Origin: Streptomyces geranii
GTDB taxonomy: Bacteria > Actinomycetota > Actinomycetes > Streptomycetales > Streptomycetaceae
NCBI RefSeq assembly: GCF_002954775.1
Contig: NZ_PJME01000006.1
Coordinates: 62,001 to 126,000, forward strand
Direction: 5' to 3'
Length of the DNA: 64,000 nucleotides
The notes below the pieces were generated by a model. That model had not been told where the DNA came from. It ran no database searches and saw only the letters and a program-made list of their open reading frames with translations. Every line of letters starts with the position of its first letter. The first letter of the stretch is position 1. Below are positions 25,884-33,912 of this stretch, piece by piece. A program made the translations under genes and the position numbers.

Positions 25884-26906
25884 GTGGCCGGGCGGGTGAC
25901 GATCGCGCAGGTTGCCGAGGAGGCGGGCGTCTCCGCGATGACCGTGTCCAACGTCGTGAACGGCAAGCCGGGTGCCTCCGAGGAGACCCGGCGCCGGGTC
26001 ATGGAGGTGGCCGGGAAGCTGGGCTACCGGCCGAACGTCTCGGCCCGCAACCTCAAGGCCGGCCGCAGCGGGCTGATCGGCCTCATCGCCCTCGACCTGA
26101 CCAGTCAGTACGGCCTGGAGATCCTCCGTGGCGTCGCCCATGAACTGGCCGACGCCGAGCAGGAACTGCTGGTCAACGCCTCGTACCACGACGCGGCCCG
26201 GGAGAAGGACCGGATCGAGTTCCTGTCCCGCGGTCTCGTCGACGGCGTGCTGCTGATCGCCCCCGTCCTGGAGGACGACACGGTCAAGCTGCTGCGCCGG
26301 CAGAAACTGCCCTGCGTGGTCATCGACCCGCGGCGCCTGGAGGTGCCGCTGCCCCGGCTGAGCGTCGACAACTACCACGGTATGCGGGTCGGCACCCAGC
26401 ACCTGATCGACCTCGGGCACACCCGGATCGCGTATCTGCGCGGCGAGGAGGACCTGGAGAGCACGTCGGTCCGCTTCCAGGGCTTCGAGGACGCGATGCG
26501 CCTGGCTGGACTCCAGGTCGACCCGAGACTGGTCGACTCCTGCGACTTCTCCTACGCCTGCGGCTTCCGCACGGCGACCCGCCTGATCAGCGAACACCGC
26601 CCGACGGCGATCGTCGCGGGCGCGGACCTGATGGCACTGGGCGCGATCGACGCCGCGAGGGCGCTGGGCCTGACGGTCCCGGCCGACTTCTCGGTCGTGG
26701 GCTTCGACGACCTCCCCCAGGCGGCCCAGAGCTTCCCGGGCCTGACGACGGTCCGCCAGCCCCTGCACGACATGGGCCAGAAGGCGGCCAGGGCATTGCT
26801 GTCCCTGATCGAAGGACAGCAGCTGCTCATGGAGCACATGGAGGTCGCCACCGAACTGGTGGTGCGCAACTCCACGGCTCTGCCTGCGGCCGGCGGGGCG
26901 GCGTGA
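25884..26906 (+). CDS. LacI family transcriptional regulator of the ABC operon
   Basis: A 340-residue regulator. The helix-turn-helix is at the very N-terminus (TIAQVAEEAGVSAMTVSNVV), followed by the hinge (RRRVMEVAGKLGYRPN) and a ribose-binding-protein-like sensor domain. GTG start with AAGGGGGAG about 6 bp upstream. It is divergent from the sugar-binding lipoprotein, so it most likely represses the ABC-GH43-beta-helix operon until an imported sugar binds it. Confidence 0.93.
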   Translation: MAGRVTIAQVAEEAGVSAMTVSNVVNGKPGASEETRRRVMEVAGKLGYRPNVSARNLKAGRSGLIGLIALDLTSQYGLEILRGVAHELADAEQELLVNASYHDAAREKDRIEFLSRGLVDGVLLIAPVLEDDTVKLLRRQKLPCVVIDPRRLEVPLPRLSVDNYHGMRVGTQHLIDLGHTRIAYLRGEEDLESTSVRFQGFEDAMRLAGLQVDPRLVDSCDFSYACGFRTATRLISEHRPTAIVAGADLMALGAIDAARALGLTVPADFSVVGFDDLPQAAQSFPGLTTVRQPLHDMGQKAARALLSLIEGQQLLMEHMEVATELVVRNSTALPAAGGAA

Positions 26907-27271
26907 TCCACGAGAGCTGAGCGGGGTGTCCGAGGCGGCTCACGGCAGACGGTGACCGGCACGGGACCCGTCAGTGGACAGGCCCCAGGCGCACCGCCGG
27001 GGCCTCGGTCACCCGGCTGCGGCACCGCCAGGCGAAGCGTCGGCACAGGCCGACACGCACGCAGTGCGCCGACGGGGTACCCGGTGGCGACACGCCGTAC
27101 GAACACAGCGACCGGCACGCGGGGACGCGTTCACCGGGTCCCCTCCGTCCTGCGGCGCGGGCTCCCGCCGGCGGGCACACAGCGCGTGGCCCGCGCCCCC
27201 TGCGGCGACGAACGCGCGCAGGGGACCCGGGCACACTTCGGGATTCACCGCACCACTGATCTCCGAGCCGC
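26907..27271. other. 365-bp gap without a gene
   Basis: It lies between the convergent LacI and GH43-AbfB genes. The only structure seen is AGGCCCC (26980-26986) paired with GGGGCCT (26999-27005), with a 12-nt loop, a possible weak terminator. Open frames crossing it have no ribosome site or recognisable product. Confidence 0.4.
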
Positions 27272-28660
27272 TCAGGCCCAGGCCGTCACCGGTACGAAGG
27301 AGCTGTCCTGGCGGAAGGTGTCCGTGCCGTCCGTCACGTCCACGCGTAGTTGGTAGTTGTAGTGGCGCAGGAAGTAGCCGGGGTAGTTGTACGACTCGAA
27401 GCGGATCGAGCCCGTCGCCGTGCCCGTGCGGGCAATGAACGTGGCGTCCTTCGCGAAGGTCGTCGTGCCGTCGTTGACGTCGAAGCGGGCTCGGTAGTTG
27501 TAGTGGCGCAGGTAGTTGCCCGAACTGTCCCTGAAGGAGTAGCCGTTGGCGTCCGCCAGGCCCGCCACCACCGTGAAGGTGGCCGCCTGCTTGACCGCCG
27601 TCGTGCTGGAGCTGGTCACCACCGGGAGGTTGAGCAGGGAGGACTCCACCGTCCAGTACCGCGTCGTGTAGTTGACCGACCGGAGGGAGCGGGTCACGCC
27701 GGTCGAGAGGGTCGGGCCGCCGGTGACCGTCTCCTTGATGACCGTGAAGTGGCGTGCCGTGCCGGAGACGACCGGCAGCGCCTTGGGGGTCGTCCAGGTG
27801 GCGAACGTGTCGTAGCTGTCGCTGTAGTAGTAGTACCCGTCGCCGTAGCCGTCGAAGAAGAGCCGCCAGCCGCCGTTGTCGAGCTGGATCACGGACGGGC
27901 CCTCGCGGTAGCTGCCCCAGCCCGCCCAGTTGCCCGTCCTGGAGATCGTGTAGGGGCCGGCCAGGCTGGTCGCCGTGCCGTACTCGATGTATTTCGTCGT
28001 CTCGTTCTTCGTGAAGGCGTGGTAGGTCGAGCCGCTCTTCACGATGTACGTGTCGATGTGGTTCGAGCCGATGCCCGACAGGGCGACCGGTGAACTCCAC
28101 GCCGTGAGCGCGGTGTTGGTCGCCTTGAGCAGATACGGGGTGAAGATCCACTCGTCGCTGGTGACCGAGCAGGACACGATGACGTTGACACTGCCGTCGC
28201 TGTCGACGAACCACTCGGGCGCCCACGCGCGGGACAGGTTGCTGATCGGGACCGTGTAGTCGTACAGGAAGGTCCAGTTGACGCGGTCCGTGCTGCGGGC
28301 GAAGCCGATGGTGGTGCTGGTGTCCTGCCAGGTGTGCGTCGTATAGGTGACGTAGTAGTAGCCGTTGGTGTGCTTGAAGATGCTCGCGTCGCGGATGCGG
28401 TTGCTGGGCGGGGTGTAGGCCGAGGACTGCACGAGCCGGAAGTCGGTGGCGTCGTCGGACTGGTAGACGTTCACCGTGCCGTCGTTGCTGTTGAGGAACG
28501 GCACGATCGTGTACCGCGTCGCGGAGCCGCTGGGCGGGGCCGCCGCGGCGGCGGTGCCGAGCAGTCCGGGGAGTTCGCCCAGGACGAGCGCCGAGGCGGG
28601 CAGTGCGGCCAGCGCGCGCAACAGGCTGCGGCGGGAGGGCGTGGGACGGGAACTGGTCAC
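27272..28660 (-). CDS. Secreted GH43-like glycosidase with AbfB (CBM42) domain
   Basis: A 462-residue exported protein. The Tat signal peptide (RRSLLRA, then a hydrophobic run and AAAAAPP) spans about 1-42. The beta-propeller at about 48-325 carries Asp91 (RIRDAS), Asp203 (HIDTY) and Glu253 (REGPS), the GH43 catalytic triad. Residues about 335-462 are an AbfB arabinose-binding domain with two visible repeats (RFESYNYPGYFLRHYNY and a similar earlier one). It should release L-arabinose from arabinan or arabinoxylan outside the cell. GTG start with AAGGAG 7 bp upstream. A second secreted GH43-AbfB protein lies at 39.3 kb. Confidence 0.87.
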   Translation of the reverse strand: MTSSRPTPSRRSLLRALAALPASALVLGELPGLLGTAAAAAPPSGSATRYTIVPFLNSNDGTVNVYQSDDATDFRLVQSSAYTPPSNRIRDASIFKHTNGYYYVTYTTHTWQDTSTTIGFARSTDRVNWTFLYDYTVPISNLSRAWAPEWFVDSDGSVNVIVSCSVTSDEWIFTPYLLKATNTALTAWSSPVALSGIGSNHIDTYIVKSGSTYHAFTKNETTKYIEYGTATSLAGPYTISRTGNWAGWGSYREGPSVIQLDNGGWRLFFDGYGDGYYYYSDSYDTFATWTTPKALPVVSGTARHFTVIKETVTGGPTLSTGVTRSLRSVNYTTRYWTVESSLLNLPVVTSSSTTAVKQAATFTVVAGLADANGYSFRDSSGNYLRHYNYRARFDVNDGTTTFAKDATFIARTGTATGSIRFESYNYPGYFLRHYNYQLRVDVTDGTDTFRQDSSFVPVTAWA

Positions 28661-28697
28661 GTGCGGCTCCTTGGTGATCCAACCGACGGCTCTCCAC

Positions 28698-28713
28698 GTT
28701 CGACATTGCGAAC
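28698..28713. promoter_or_regulatory. Palindrome upstream of GH43-AbfB gene
   Basis: GTTCGACATTGCGAAC is a 16-bp inverted repeat (GTTCG/CGAAC) 38 bp upstream of the GH43-AbfB start. A related 16-bp palindrome, GTTCCATATATCGAAC, precedes the second arabinosidase at 39.2 kb. It is a candidate operator. Confidence 0.45.
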
Positions 28714-28928
28714 GCAGTTCGGTAAATCGGTCAGACCGTAGGTCCGAGGCGTGCACACGTCAATACTTCCGACACGCTCCGGACCTGTGAACTTCCGTGC
28801 GGCCAGGGCACATTCGACATACCGCACCACGTCGGCCCGCCAGCCGTTACCGTTCGGTAGGAAGCTGTGAAATAGCTATGGGGAACACGCCGGTACGGCC
28901 TGACGGTGTGTGCGACGGAGGTGTCCGT

Positions 28929-30353
28929 ATGACTGCCGAACGTGCCGCCGGGCTCGTGGAATCCGCCCGTGCGCTGGCTGACGGCGAGGTGACCTCGCGG
29001 ACGCTCGTCGAGGAGACCCTCGCCCGGATCGAGGCGACACAGGGCACCCTCAACGCCTTCCGGCTCGTCCGGGCCGAGGCCGCGCTCACCGAAGCCGACG
29101 CGGCCGACCGGGAGTTGGCGGCGGGCGGGCGCCGGCCGCTGCTCGGCGTACCGGTGGCGGTGAAGGACGACACGGACGTGGCGGGCGAGCCGACCGCGTT
29201 CGGCTGCCCGGGCGAGTTCCCGCCGGTGGCCGAGGACGGGGAGGCGGTACGGCGGCTGCGCGCGGCCGGTGCGATCGTCGTCGGCAAGACCAACACCTGC
29301 GAGCTGGGCCAGTGGCCCTTCACCGAGGGCCCCGCCTTCGGCGCCACCCGCAACCCCTGGCACCAGGGCCACACCCCGGGCGGCTCGTCCGGCGGCTCGT
29401 CCGCCGCCGTCGCCGCGGGCCTGGTCCCGGCCGCCCTCGGCTCGGACGGCGCCGGTTCGGTGCGCATCCCCGCGTCCTGGACCCACCTCATCGGCATCAA
29501 GCCGCAGCGCGGACGCGTCTCGACCTGGCCGCGTCCCGAGTCCTTCCAGGGCATCACGGTCAACGGCACCCTGGCCCGTACGGTGGCGGACGCGGCCCTC
29601 CTCCTGGACGCGGCGAGCGGCAACCACGTACGGGACCTGCACCAGCCCCCGGCGATCAGCGCGACCGAGGCGGCCGGCCGCGACCCCGGCCGGCTGCGCA
29701 TCGCCCTCTCCCTCAAACCCCCGTTCACCGCACTGCCCGCCCGACTCCAGCCCGACGTACGGGCGAGGATTCTCCAACTCGCCGAGAAGCTGGCCGCGTT
29801 GGGGCACACCGTCGAGGAGGCCGACCCGGCGTACGGACAGATCGGGCTCACCTTCCTCCCCCGCGCCACCGCCGGGCTCGCCGAGCGGGTCCGCGAGGCC
29901 CCCTTCCCCGCGCTGCTCGACCGGCGCACCCGGGACGCCGCCCGGCTCGGCCGACTGCTCGGCGGGCCCCCGCTGCGGCTGGCCCGGCGTGCGGAGTCCG
30001 CCCTGCAGCGGCGGATCGGCGGCCTGTTCGACTCGTACGACGTGATCCTCGCGCCCACCACGGCCGCTCCCCCGCCGCGCATCGGGGCGATGCTGCCGCT
30101 GAACGGGTTCGCGACCGACCGTGCGATGGTCGCGGCCTGCCCCTACGCCTGGCCGTGGAACGTGCTGGGCTGGCCCGGGGTGAACGTCCCGGCCGGGTTC
30201 GTGGGTGAAGGGCTGCCGGTGGGGGCCCAGTTGCTCGGGCCCGCGAACAGTGAGCCGCTGCTCGTCTCGCTGGCCGCGCAGTTGGAGGCGGACCTGCGCT
30301 GGCACGAGCGGTGGCCGCCCTTCGAAGCCGTCGCCGACTCGGCAGCGGCATAA
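28929..30353 (+). CDS. Amidase (amidase signature family)
   Basis: A 474-residue amidase-signature enzyme. The Ser-cisSer-Lys triad is intact: Lys79 in VAVKDD, Ser153 in GGSSGGSSAA and nucleophile Ser177 in GSDGAGSVRIP; the 24-residue Ser-Ser spacing matches the family. It hydrolyses carboxamides of unknown identity in the cytoplasm. The ATG at 28929 follows GGAGGTG. It is not clearly in an operon with the small OB-like gene 27 bp downstream, which has its own promoter box. Confidence 0.9.
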   Translation: MTAERAAGLVESARALADGEVTSRTLVEETLARIEATQGTLNAFRLVRAEAALTEADAADRELAAGGRRPLLGVPVAVKDDTDVAGEPTAFGCPGEFPPVAEDGEAVRRLRAAGAIVVGKTNTCELGQWPFTEGPAFGATRNPWHQGHTPGGSSGGSSAAVAAGLVPAALGSDGAGSVRIPASWTHLIGIKPQRGRVSTWPRPESFQGITVNGTLARTVADAALLLDAASGNHVRDLHQPPAISATEAAGRDPGRLRIALSLKPPFTALPARLQPDVRARILQLAEKLAALGHTVEEADPAYGQIGLTFLPRATAGLAERVREAPFPALLDRRTRDAARLGRLLGGPPLRLARRAESALQRRIGGLFDSYDVILAPTTAAPPPRIGAMLPLNGFATDRAMVAACPYAWPWNVLGWPGVNVPAGFVGEGLPVGAQLLGPANSEPLLVSLAAQLEADLRWHERWPPFEAVADSAAA

Positions 30354-30368
30354 GGGGGCTTCGGCCCG

Positions 30369-30374
30369 TACGCT
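30369..30374 (+). promoter_or_regulatory. -10 box of leaderless transcript
   Basis: TACGCT lies 6 bp before the ATG at 30381 and there is no ribosome site. It supports that ATG over the in-frame GTG at 30375. Confidence 0.4.
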
Positions 30375-30380
30375 GTGACC

Positions 30381-30599
30381 ATGGACGACGCGCCGATGGT
30401 CGGCTTGATGGGGCGGGTGACCGGCACGATCGGACCGGGGCTGGTCGGCGAGGTGATCGTCCGGGTGCGCGGTGGCGCCGAGCACTTCCTGGCGTATCCC
30501 TCTTCGACACAGGACCGTATCGAGCGGGGGACGGTGGTGATGGTCGTCGAGTACCTGCCGCCTCGGACGGTGTACGTCACCGCCGCGTACGATGGCTGA
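30381..30599 (+). CDS. Small NfeD/OB-fold-like protein upstream of flotillin
   Basis: A 72-residue beta-rich protein: VGLMGRVTGTIGPGLVGEVIV, then EHFLAYPSSTQDRIERGTVVMVVEYLPPRTVYV (region 33-66). The pattern of a short beta-barrel with a Gly-rich turn resembles the OB-fold domain of NfeD proteins, but the NfeD membrane helices are absent. NfeD-type proteins are habitual partners of flotillins, and the flotillin gene follows about 150 bp downstream. This suggests a shared membrane-microdomain role. Confidence 0.65.
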   Translation: MDDAPMVGLMGRVTGTIGPGLVGEVIVRVRGGAEHFLAYPSSTQDRIERGTVVMVVEYLPPRTVYVTAAYDG

Positions 30600-30754
30600 G
30601 GTCGTCCGAGCACAGCCTGTGACCGGTTCGTCTGCGGATGATCACGTGTGCGTCAAGCTTGCAACAAGGATTCGTCGGTATCTGTACCCCTGCGGCGCGC
30701 AGGAGCACCCTTGCCTTCGTTCGGTGCCGAAAGGGCACCATGCAAAGGGGGCGA

Positions 30755-32236
30755 ATGCCGATGTTCGTCGGCGTCGTTGCGGGGATCGCGGTTGCCGGGA
30801 TTCTCGTGCTCATAGGTGTGTTCAAGATGATGTGGCGGGTCGCCGAACCCAACGAGGCGCTCATCATCTCCGGTTCCAAGCACAGGACCGAAGGCCTTGA
30901 GGAAGGCATGGGGTTCCGGATCGTCACGGGGCGCGGCACCCTCGTACTGCCCGGGGTGCAGGCGGTCCGCAAGATCTCGCTCGACCTCAACGAGACCGAG
31001 CTGCACGTGGACTGCGTGACCACGCAGGGCATTCCGCTCAAGGTGCGGGGCGTGGTCATCTTCAAGGTGGGCGACGACTTCGTGTCGATCGCCAACGCGG
31101 GCCGCCGCTTCCTCGACCAGCAGAAGATGATGTCGGAGCGCGTGCACAACGTGTTCGCCGGTCATCTGCGGTCCATCGTCGGCGGGTTGACCGTCGAGGA
31201 CATGATCCGCGACCGGGAGAAGCTCACCGGGCAGACCCGGGCCGCGTGCGGCACCGAGATGGAGAAGCTCGGGCTGATCGTCGACTCGCTCCAGATCCAC
31301 GAGATCGAGGACCCGACCGGGTACATCAAGAACCTCGCCATGCCGCACGCCGCCGCCGTCCAGCGGGACGCGCGGATCGCGCAGGCCGAGGCCAACCGGC
31401 TCGCCACCGAGGCCGAGCAGAAGGCCGCGGCCCGGATGTCGGAGGCCACCCGCGACAGCGAGATCCTCCAGGCCGGATACCAGGCCGAGCGCGACAAGGC
31501 GGCGGCGAAGGCCCGCCAGGCCGGACCGCTCGCGGACGCCGCCGCCCGGCAGGACGTCGTCATCCAGGAGACGCGGATCGCCGAACTCGACGCCCTGCGC
31601 CGGGAACAGCAGCTCCAGGCGGACGTCCGCAAGCCGGCCGACGCGCAGGCGTACGAGACCCGGGCGCGGGCCGAGGCCGAGCGTGACGCGCGGATCTCGG
31701 CGGCGCAGGCCAAGGCCAAGGAGACCGAACTGGCCGCCCTGGCCGAGGCGAACCGGGTCAAGACGGCCGCGACCGCCGAGGCCGAGGCGACCAAGGCGCG
31801 GGGCGCTGCGGCGGCCATGGCGACCAAGGCCACCGGTGAGGCGGAGGCCGCCGCGTCGCAGGCCAAGGGGCTCGCCGCCGCCGAGGCCACGCGTGCGCAG
31901 GGCCTCGCGGAGGCGGAGGCCATCAAGGCGCGGGCAGCGGCCCTCGCGGAGAACCAGGAGGCCGTGGTCGCGCAGCAACTCGCCGAGAACTGGCCGGAGA
32001 TCGTGAAGGCCGGTGCGTCCGCGTTCGGCAGCGTGGACAACATGGTGGTGCTCAACGGGGCCGACGGTATGGCCGAAATGCTCGCCAAGGCGCTCACGAT
32101 GGGCGGTACGGGGCTGGGGCTCGCGCGGCAGCTGCTCGCGTCCATGAACCAGAACGGGCAGGCGGCGAACGGGACTTCGGCGCTGAACGGGGTGGCTGCG
32201 CCGCCGGTCCAGAAGGTGCCCGTCGAGAAGGAGTAG
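30755..32236 (+). CDS. Flotillin / SPFH domain protein
   Basis: A 493-residue flotillin. One N-terminal membrane helix (about 5-27, VGVVAGIAVAGILVLIGVF) precedes the SPFH/PHB domain (about 30-200, with RVAEPNEALIISG). A long Ala/Glu-rich coiled coil (about 205-400) has many EA repeats, and a C-terminal segment ends in a Gly/Asn-rich tail. Flotillins scaffold membrane microdomains. The ATG at 30755 is chosen because AAAGGGGG lies 4 bp upstream; ATGs at 30740 and 30761 are alternatives. The small OB-like gene upstream is its likely partner. Confidence 0.92.
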   Translation: MPMFVGVVAGIAVAGILVLIGVFKMMWRVAEPNEALIISGSKHRTEGLEEGMGFRIVTGRGTLVLPGVQAVRKISLDLNETELHVDCVTTQGIPLKVRGVVIFKVGDDFVSIANAGRRFLDQQKMMSERVHNVFAGHLRSIVGGLTVEDMIRDREKLTGQTRAACGTEMEKLGLIVDSLQIHEIEDPTGYIKNLAMPHAAAVQRDARIAQAEANRLATEAEQKAAARMSEATRDSEILQAGYQAERDKAAAKARQAGPLADAAARQDVVIQETRIAELDALRREQQLQADVRKPADAQAYETRARAEAERDARISAAQAKAKETELAALAEANRVKTAATAEAEATKARGAAAAMATKATGEAEAAASQAKGLAAAEATRAQGLAEAEAIKARAAALAENQEAVVAQQLAENWPEIVKAGASAFGSVDNMVVLNGADGMAEMLAKALTMGGTGLGLARQLLASMNQNGQAANGTSALNGVAAPPVQKVPVEKE

Positions 32237-32292
32237 GTCAAGGAGTCGGTGAAGGAGCAGGGGTGATGCGGGGAAGGGCGGTCCGCAGGCTC

Positions 32293-32298
32293 TAACGT
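32293..32298 (+). promoter_or_regulatory. -10 box of leaderless PemK-like transcript
   Basis: TAACGT lies exactly 7 bp before the GTG at 32306. There is no Shine-Dalgarno sequence. Confidence 0.5.
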
Positions 32299-32305
32299 GG
32301 GCCTC

Positions 32306-32752
32306 GTGACTGCCTTTCCCGATGCCGATGTTCCGGGGCGTTATGGCCCCTCCGCCACCACCGAGGCCGATCCTCGCGATGTGGGGCGGGTGCGTACGGA
32401 GTACTCACCCGCCCATGACGGGGATCCCGATCCCGGCGAGATCGTGTGGACGTGGGTTCCCTTCGAGGAGAACGACGGACGGGGCAAGGACCGGCCCGTC
32501 CTTGTCGTCGCCCGTGAGGCTTCCGGGACGTTTCTTGCCGTGCAGTTGTCCAGTAAGCGGCATGACGGGGATCGGGAGTGGGTGCCGATCGGCAGCGGGC
32601 CGTGGGACCGGACCGGGCGTGAGTCGTGGGTTGATGTGGATCGGGTGCTGCGGCTGTTCGAGGACGGGATGCGGCGGGAGGCCTGTGCGCTGGATCGGAT
32701 GCGGTTCAACTCCGTTGTGCGGCGGCTGCAGGAACGGTACGGGTGGCGGTGA
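32306..32752 (+). CDS. PemK/MazF-like protein (orphan)
   Basis: A 148-residue protein. Residues about 43-140 match the PemK/MazF fold: PGEIVWTWVPF, KDRPVLVVAREA, FLAVQLSSK and the C-terminal helix with VVRRLQERYG. Toxins of this fold are mRNA endoribonucleases. No small antitoxin gene lies upstream or downstream, and the N-terminal extension of about 40 residues is unusual for MazF. Many Streptomyces proteins with this layout have no toxin evidence, so the toxin label is weak. The start at 32306 is supported by a TAACGT box 7 bp upstream. Confidence 0.7.
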   Translation: MTAFPDADVPGRYGPSATTEADPRDVGRVRTEYSPAHDGDPDPGEIVWTWVPFEENDGRGKDRPVLVVAREASGTFLAVQLSSKRHDGDREWVPIGSGPWDRTGRESWVDVDRVLRLFEDGMRREACALDRMRFNSVVRRLQERYGWR

Positions 32753-32780
32753 GTTTGGGTTGTTCGTCGGGTGCGCGCCC

Positions 32781-32814
32781 GGTGGGGGCTGGTCGCGCAG
32801 TTCCCCGCGCCCCT
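32781..32814 (-). repeat. Dispersed intergenic repeat, minus-strand copy
   Basis: It carries the core GGGGCGCGGGGAACTGCGCG on the minus strand followed by ACCAGCCCCCACC. It fills most of the 60-bp gap between the convergent PemK-like and PARG genes and touches the PARG stop codon. Confidence 0.8.
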
Positions 32815-33634
32815 AAAGGCCGGCCGGCCCCGCGAACGTTTGCTCAAATGCGGCCCTTGTTGTCGCTGCCTTCGTGCGGTCCAGGATTGCGAAGACCACC
32901 CTCTCGAAGCTGCCCTCGAAACGGCCGCCCACCAGCAGGTTTCTGAACGTTTGCGCCACCGTGCGCGGGTCGTTCTGGAAGACTCCGCAGCCCCAGGCGC
33001 CCAGGACCAGGCGGTGGTAGCCCTCTGTCGCCGCCACCTCCAGGACCCGTTCCGCCCTGCTCGCCAGGGCGGCCGGGATTTCGGAGGTGCGCTCCGGGGT
33101 CGTGCGGCGGATCACTCCCGCGTTCGGGGCCGCCGAGGTCAGGAAGCCCGCCGTGAACGGGGTGTCCAGGAGGCGGCCCCGGTCGTCGCGGAAGACCGGG
33201 ACGCCGGGTGAGTGGATGACTCGGTCCGTGTAGAACGGGTCGCGGTGGGTGCGGTGGTGGTCGTAGAACTCGCGCACCTCCAGGAGGCAGGTGTACAGCG
33301 CCGAGGCTCTGCACAGGGCCTCTTCCTGGGCCTGGGCGCCGTTCAGATAGCCGCCGCCCGGGTTGCGGGCCGAGGAGAAGTTCAGGACCGCCACCGGGCC
33401 GGGGAGACGGCGTGCCGCCTCCAGGCTGCTCTCGCCCGTCACCTCGAAGGAGGTGGGCAGCGGTGGTGCCGTCGGAAGTGGCCCCAGCGGAGCCGGGCCG
33501 TACAGGCGGGTGGCTGTGCGGGCGGCCTTGATCGCCGCGGCGAGTTGTACCTCGCGTCCGTCGGACGTTCGGTAGGAACCGGCCGCGACGATCTCCTCCG
33601 TACCACGGGCGAGGTCGCGCAGGCGGGCGCTCAT
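32813..33634 (-). CDS. Microbial-type poly(ADP-ribose) glycohydrolase (DUF2263/TIGR02452)
   Basis: A 273-residue macrodomain-fold protein. The PARG signature GGG-x(8)-QEE is exact: GGGYLNGAQAQEEALCR, in which the adjacent glutamates are the catalytic pair. Further family motifs are VLNFSSARNPGGGY, IHSPGVPVFRD and LGAWGCGVFQNDP. It should cleave ADP-ribose-ribose bonds and so reverse poly-ADP-ribosylation; no ADP-ribosyltransferase is in the window. The start at 33634 follows GGGGGTGG; further upstream the frame has no family similarity. Confidence 0.85.
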   Translation of the reverse strand: MSARLRDLARGTEEIVAAGSYRTSDGREVQLAAAIKAARTATRLYGPAPLGPLPTAPPLPTSFEVTGESSLEAARRLPGPVAVLNFSSARNPGGGYLNGAQAQEEALCRASALYTCLLEVREFYDHHRTHRDPFYTDRVIHSPGVPVFRDDRGRLLDTPFTAGFLTSAAPNAGVIRRTTPERTSEIPAALASRAERVLEVAATEGYHRLVLGAWGCGVFQNDPRTVAQTFRNLLVGGRFEGSFERVVFAILDRTKAATTRAAFEQTFAGPAGL

Positions 33635-33912
33635 GGCGCCACCCCCGTGTGCGCCATTGCCGTGCCTGGTGCTCGCTCCCCCGTCGTGCTCACACAGGCA
33701 TCGTGGGTGATGCTGGACATGCGGTGCAACAGAGTTTCCCGGGTACACGAACGGTCCGGAAACACCGTACGAACGGAGATCCACTGTCCTGAAAGCGCCC
33801 ATGTGCACCCTTGTGCGATTCGGCGCGAGGGGTTTGGGTGGGACGAGCGTTGCCTGACCGGCCCACCCGAAGCCGGGTCGGCGGCATGGTGGAATCTCAG
33901 GAGGATCCCGAC

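Noticed and set aside
26952..27438. Plus-strand open frames in the gap after the LacI gene
   Set aside because: No ribosome site, no known motif, overlap with the 3' end of the GH43-AbfB gene, and Arg-rich shadow-like composition.
27009..28706. Over 560-codon minus-strand frame overlapping the GH43-AbfB gene in another frame
   Set aside because: It is out of frame with the GH43 and AbfB motifs and has no ribosome site, so it is a shadow frame.
32306..32752. Complete toxin-antitoxin system at the PemK-like gene
   Set aside because: No antitoxin-sized gene was found on either side; the fold alone does not prove toxin function.
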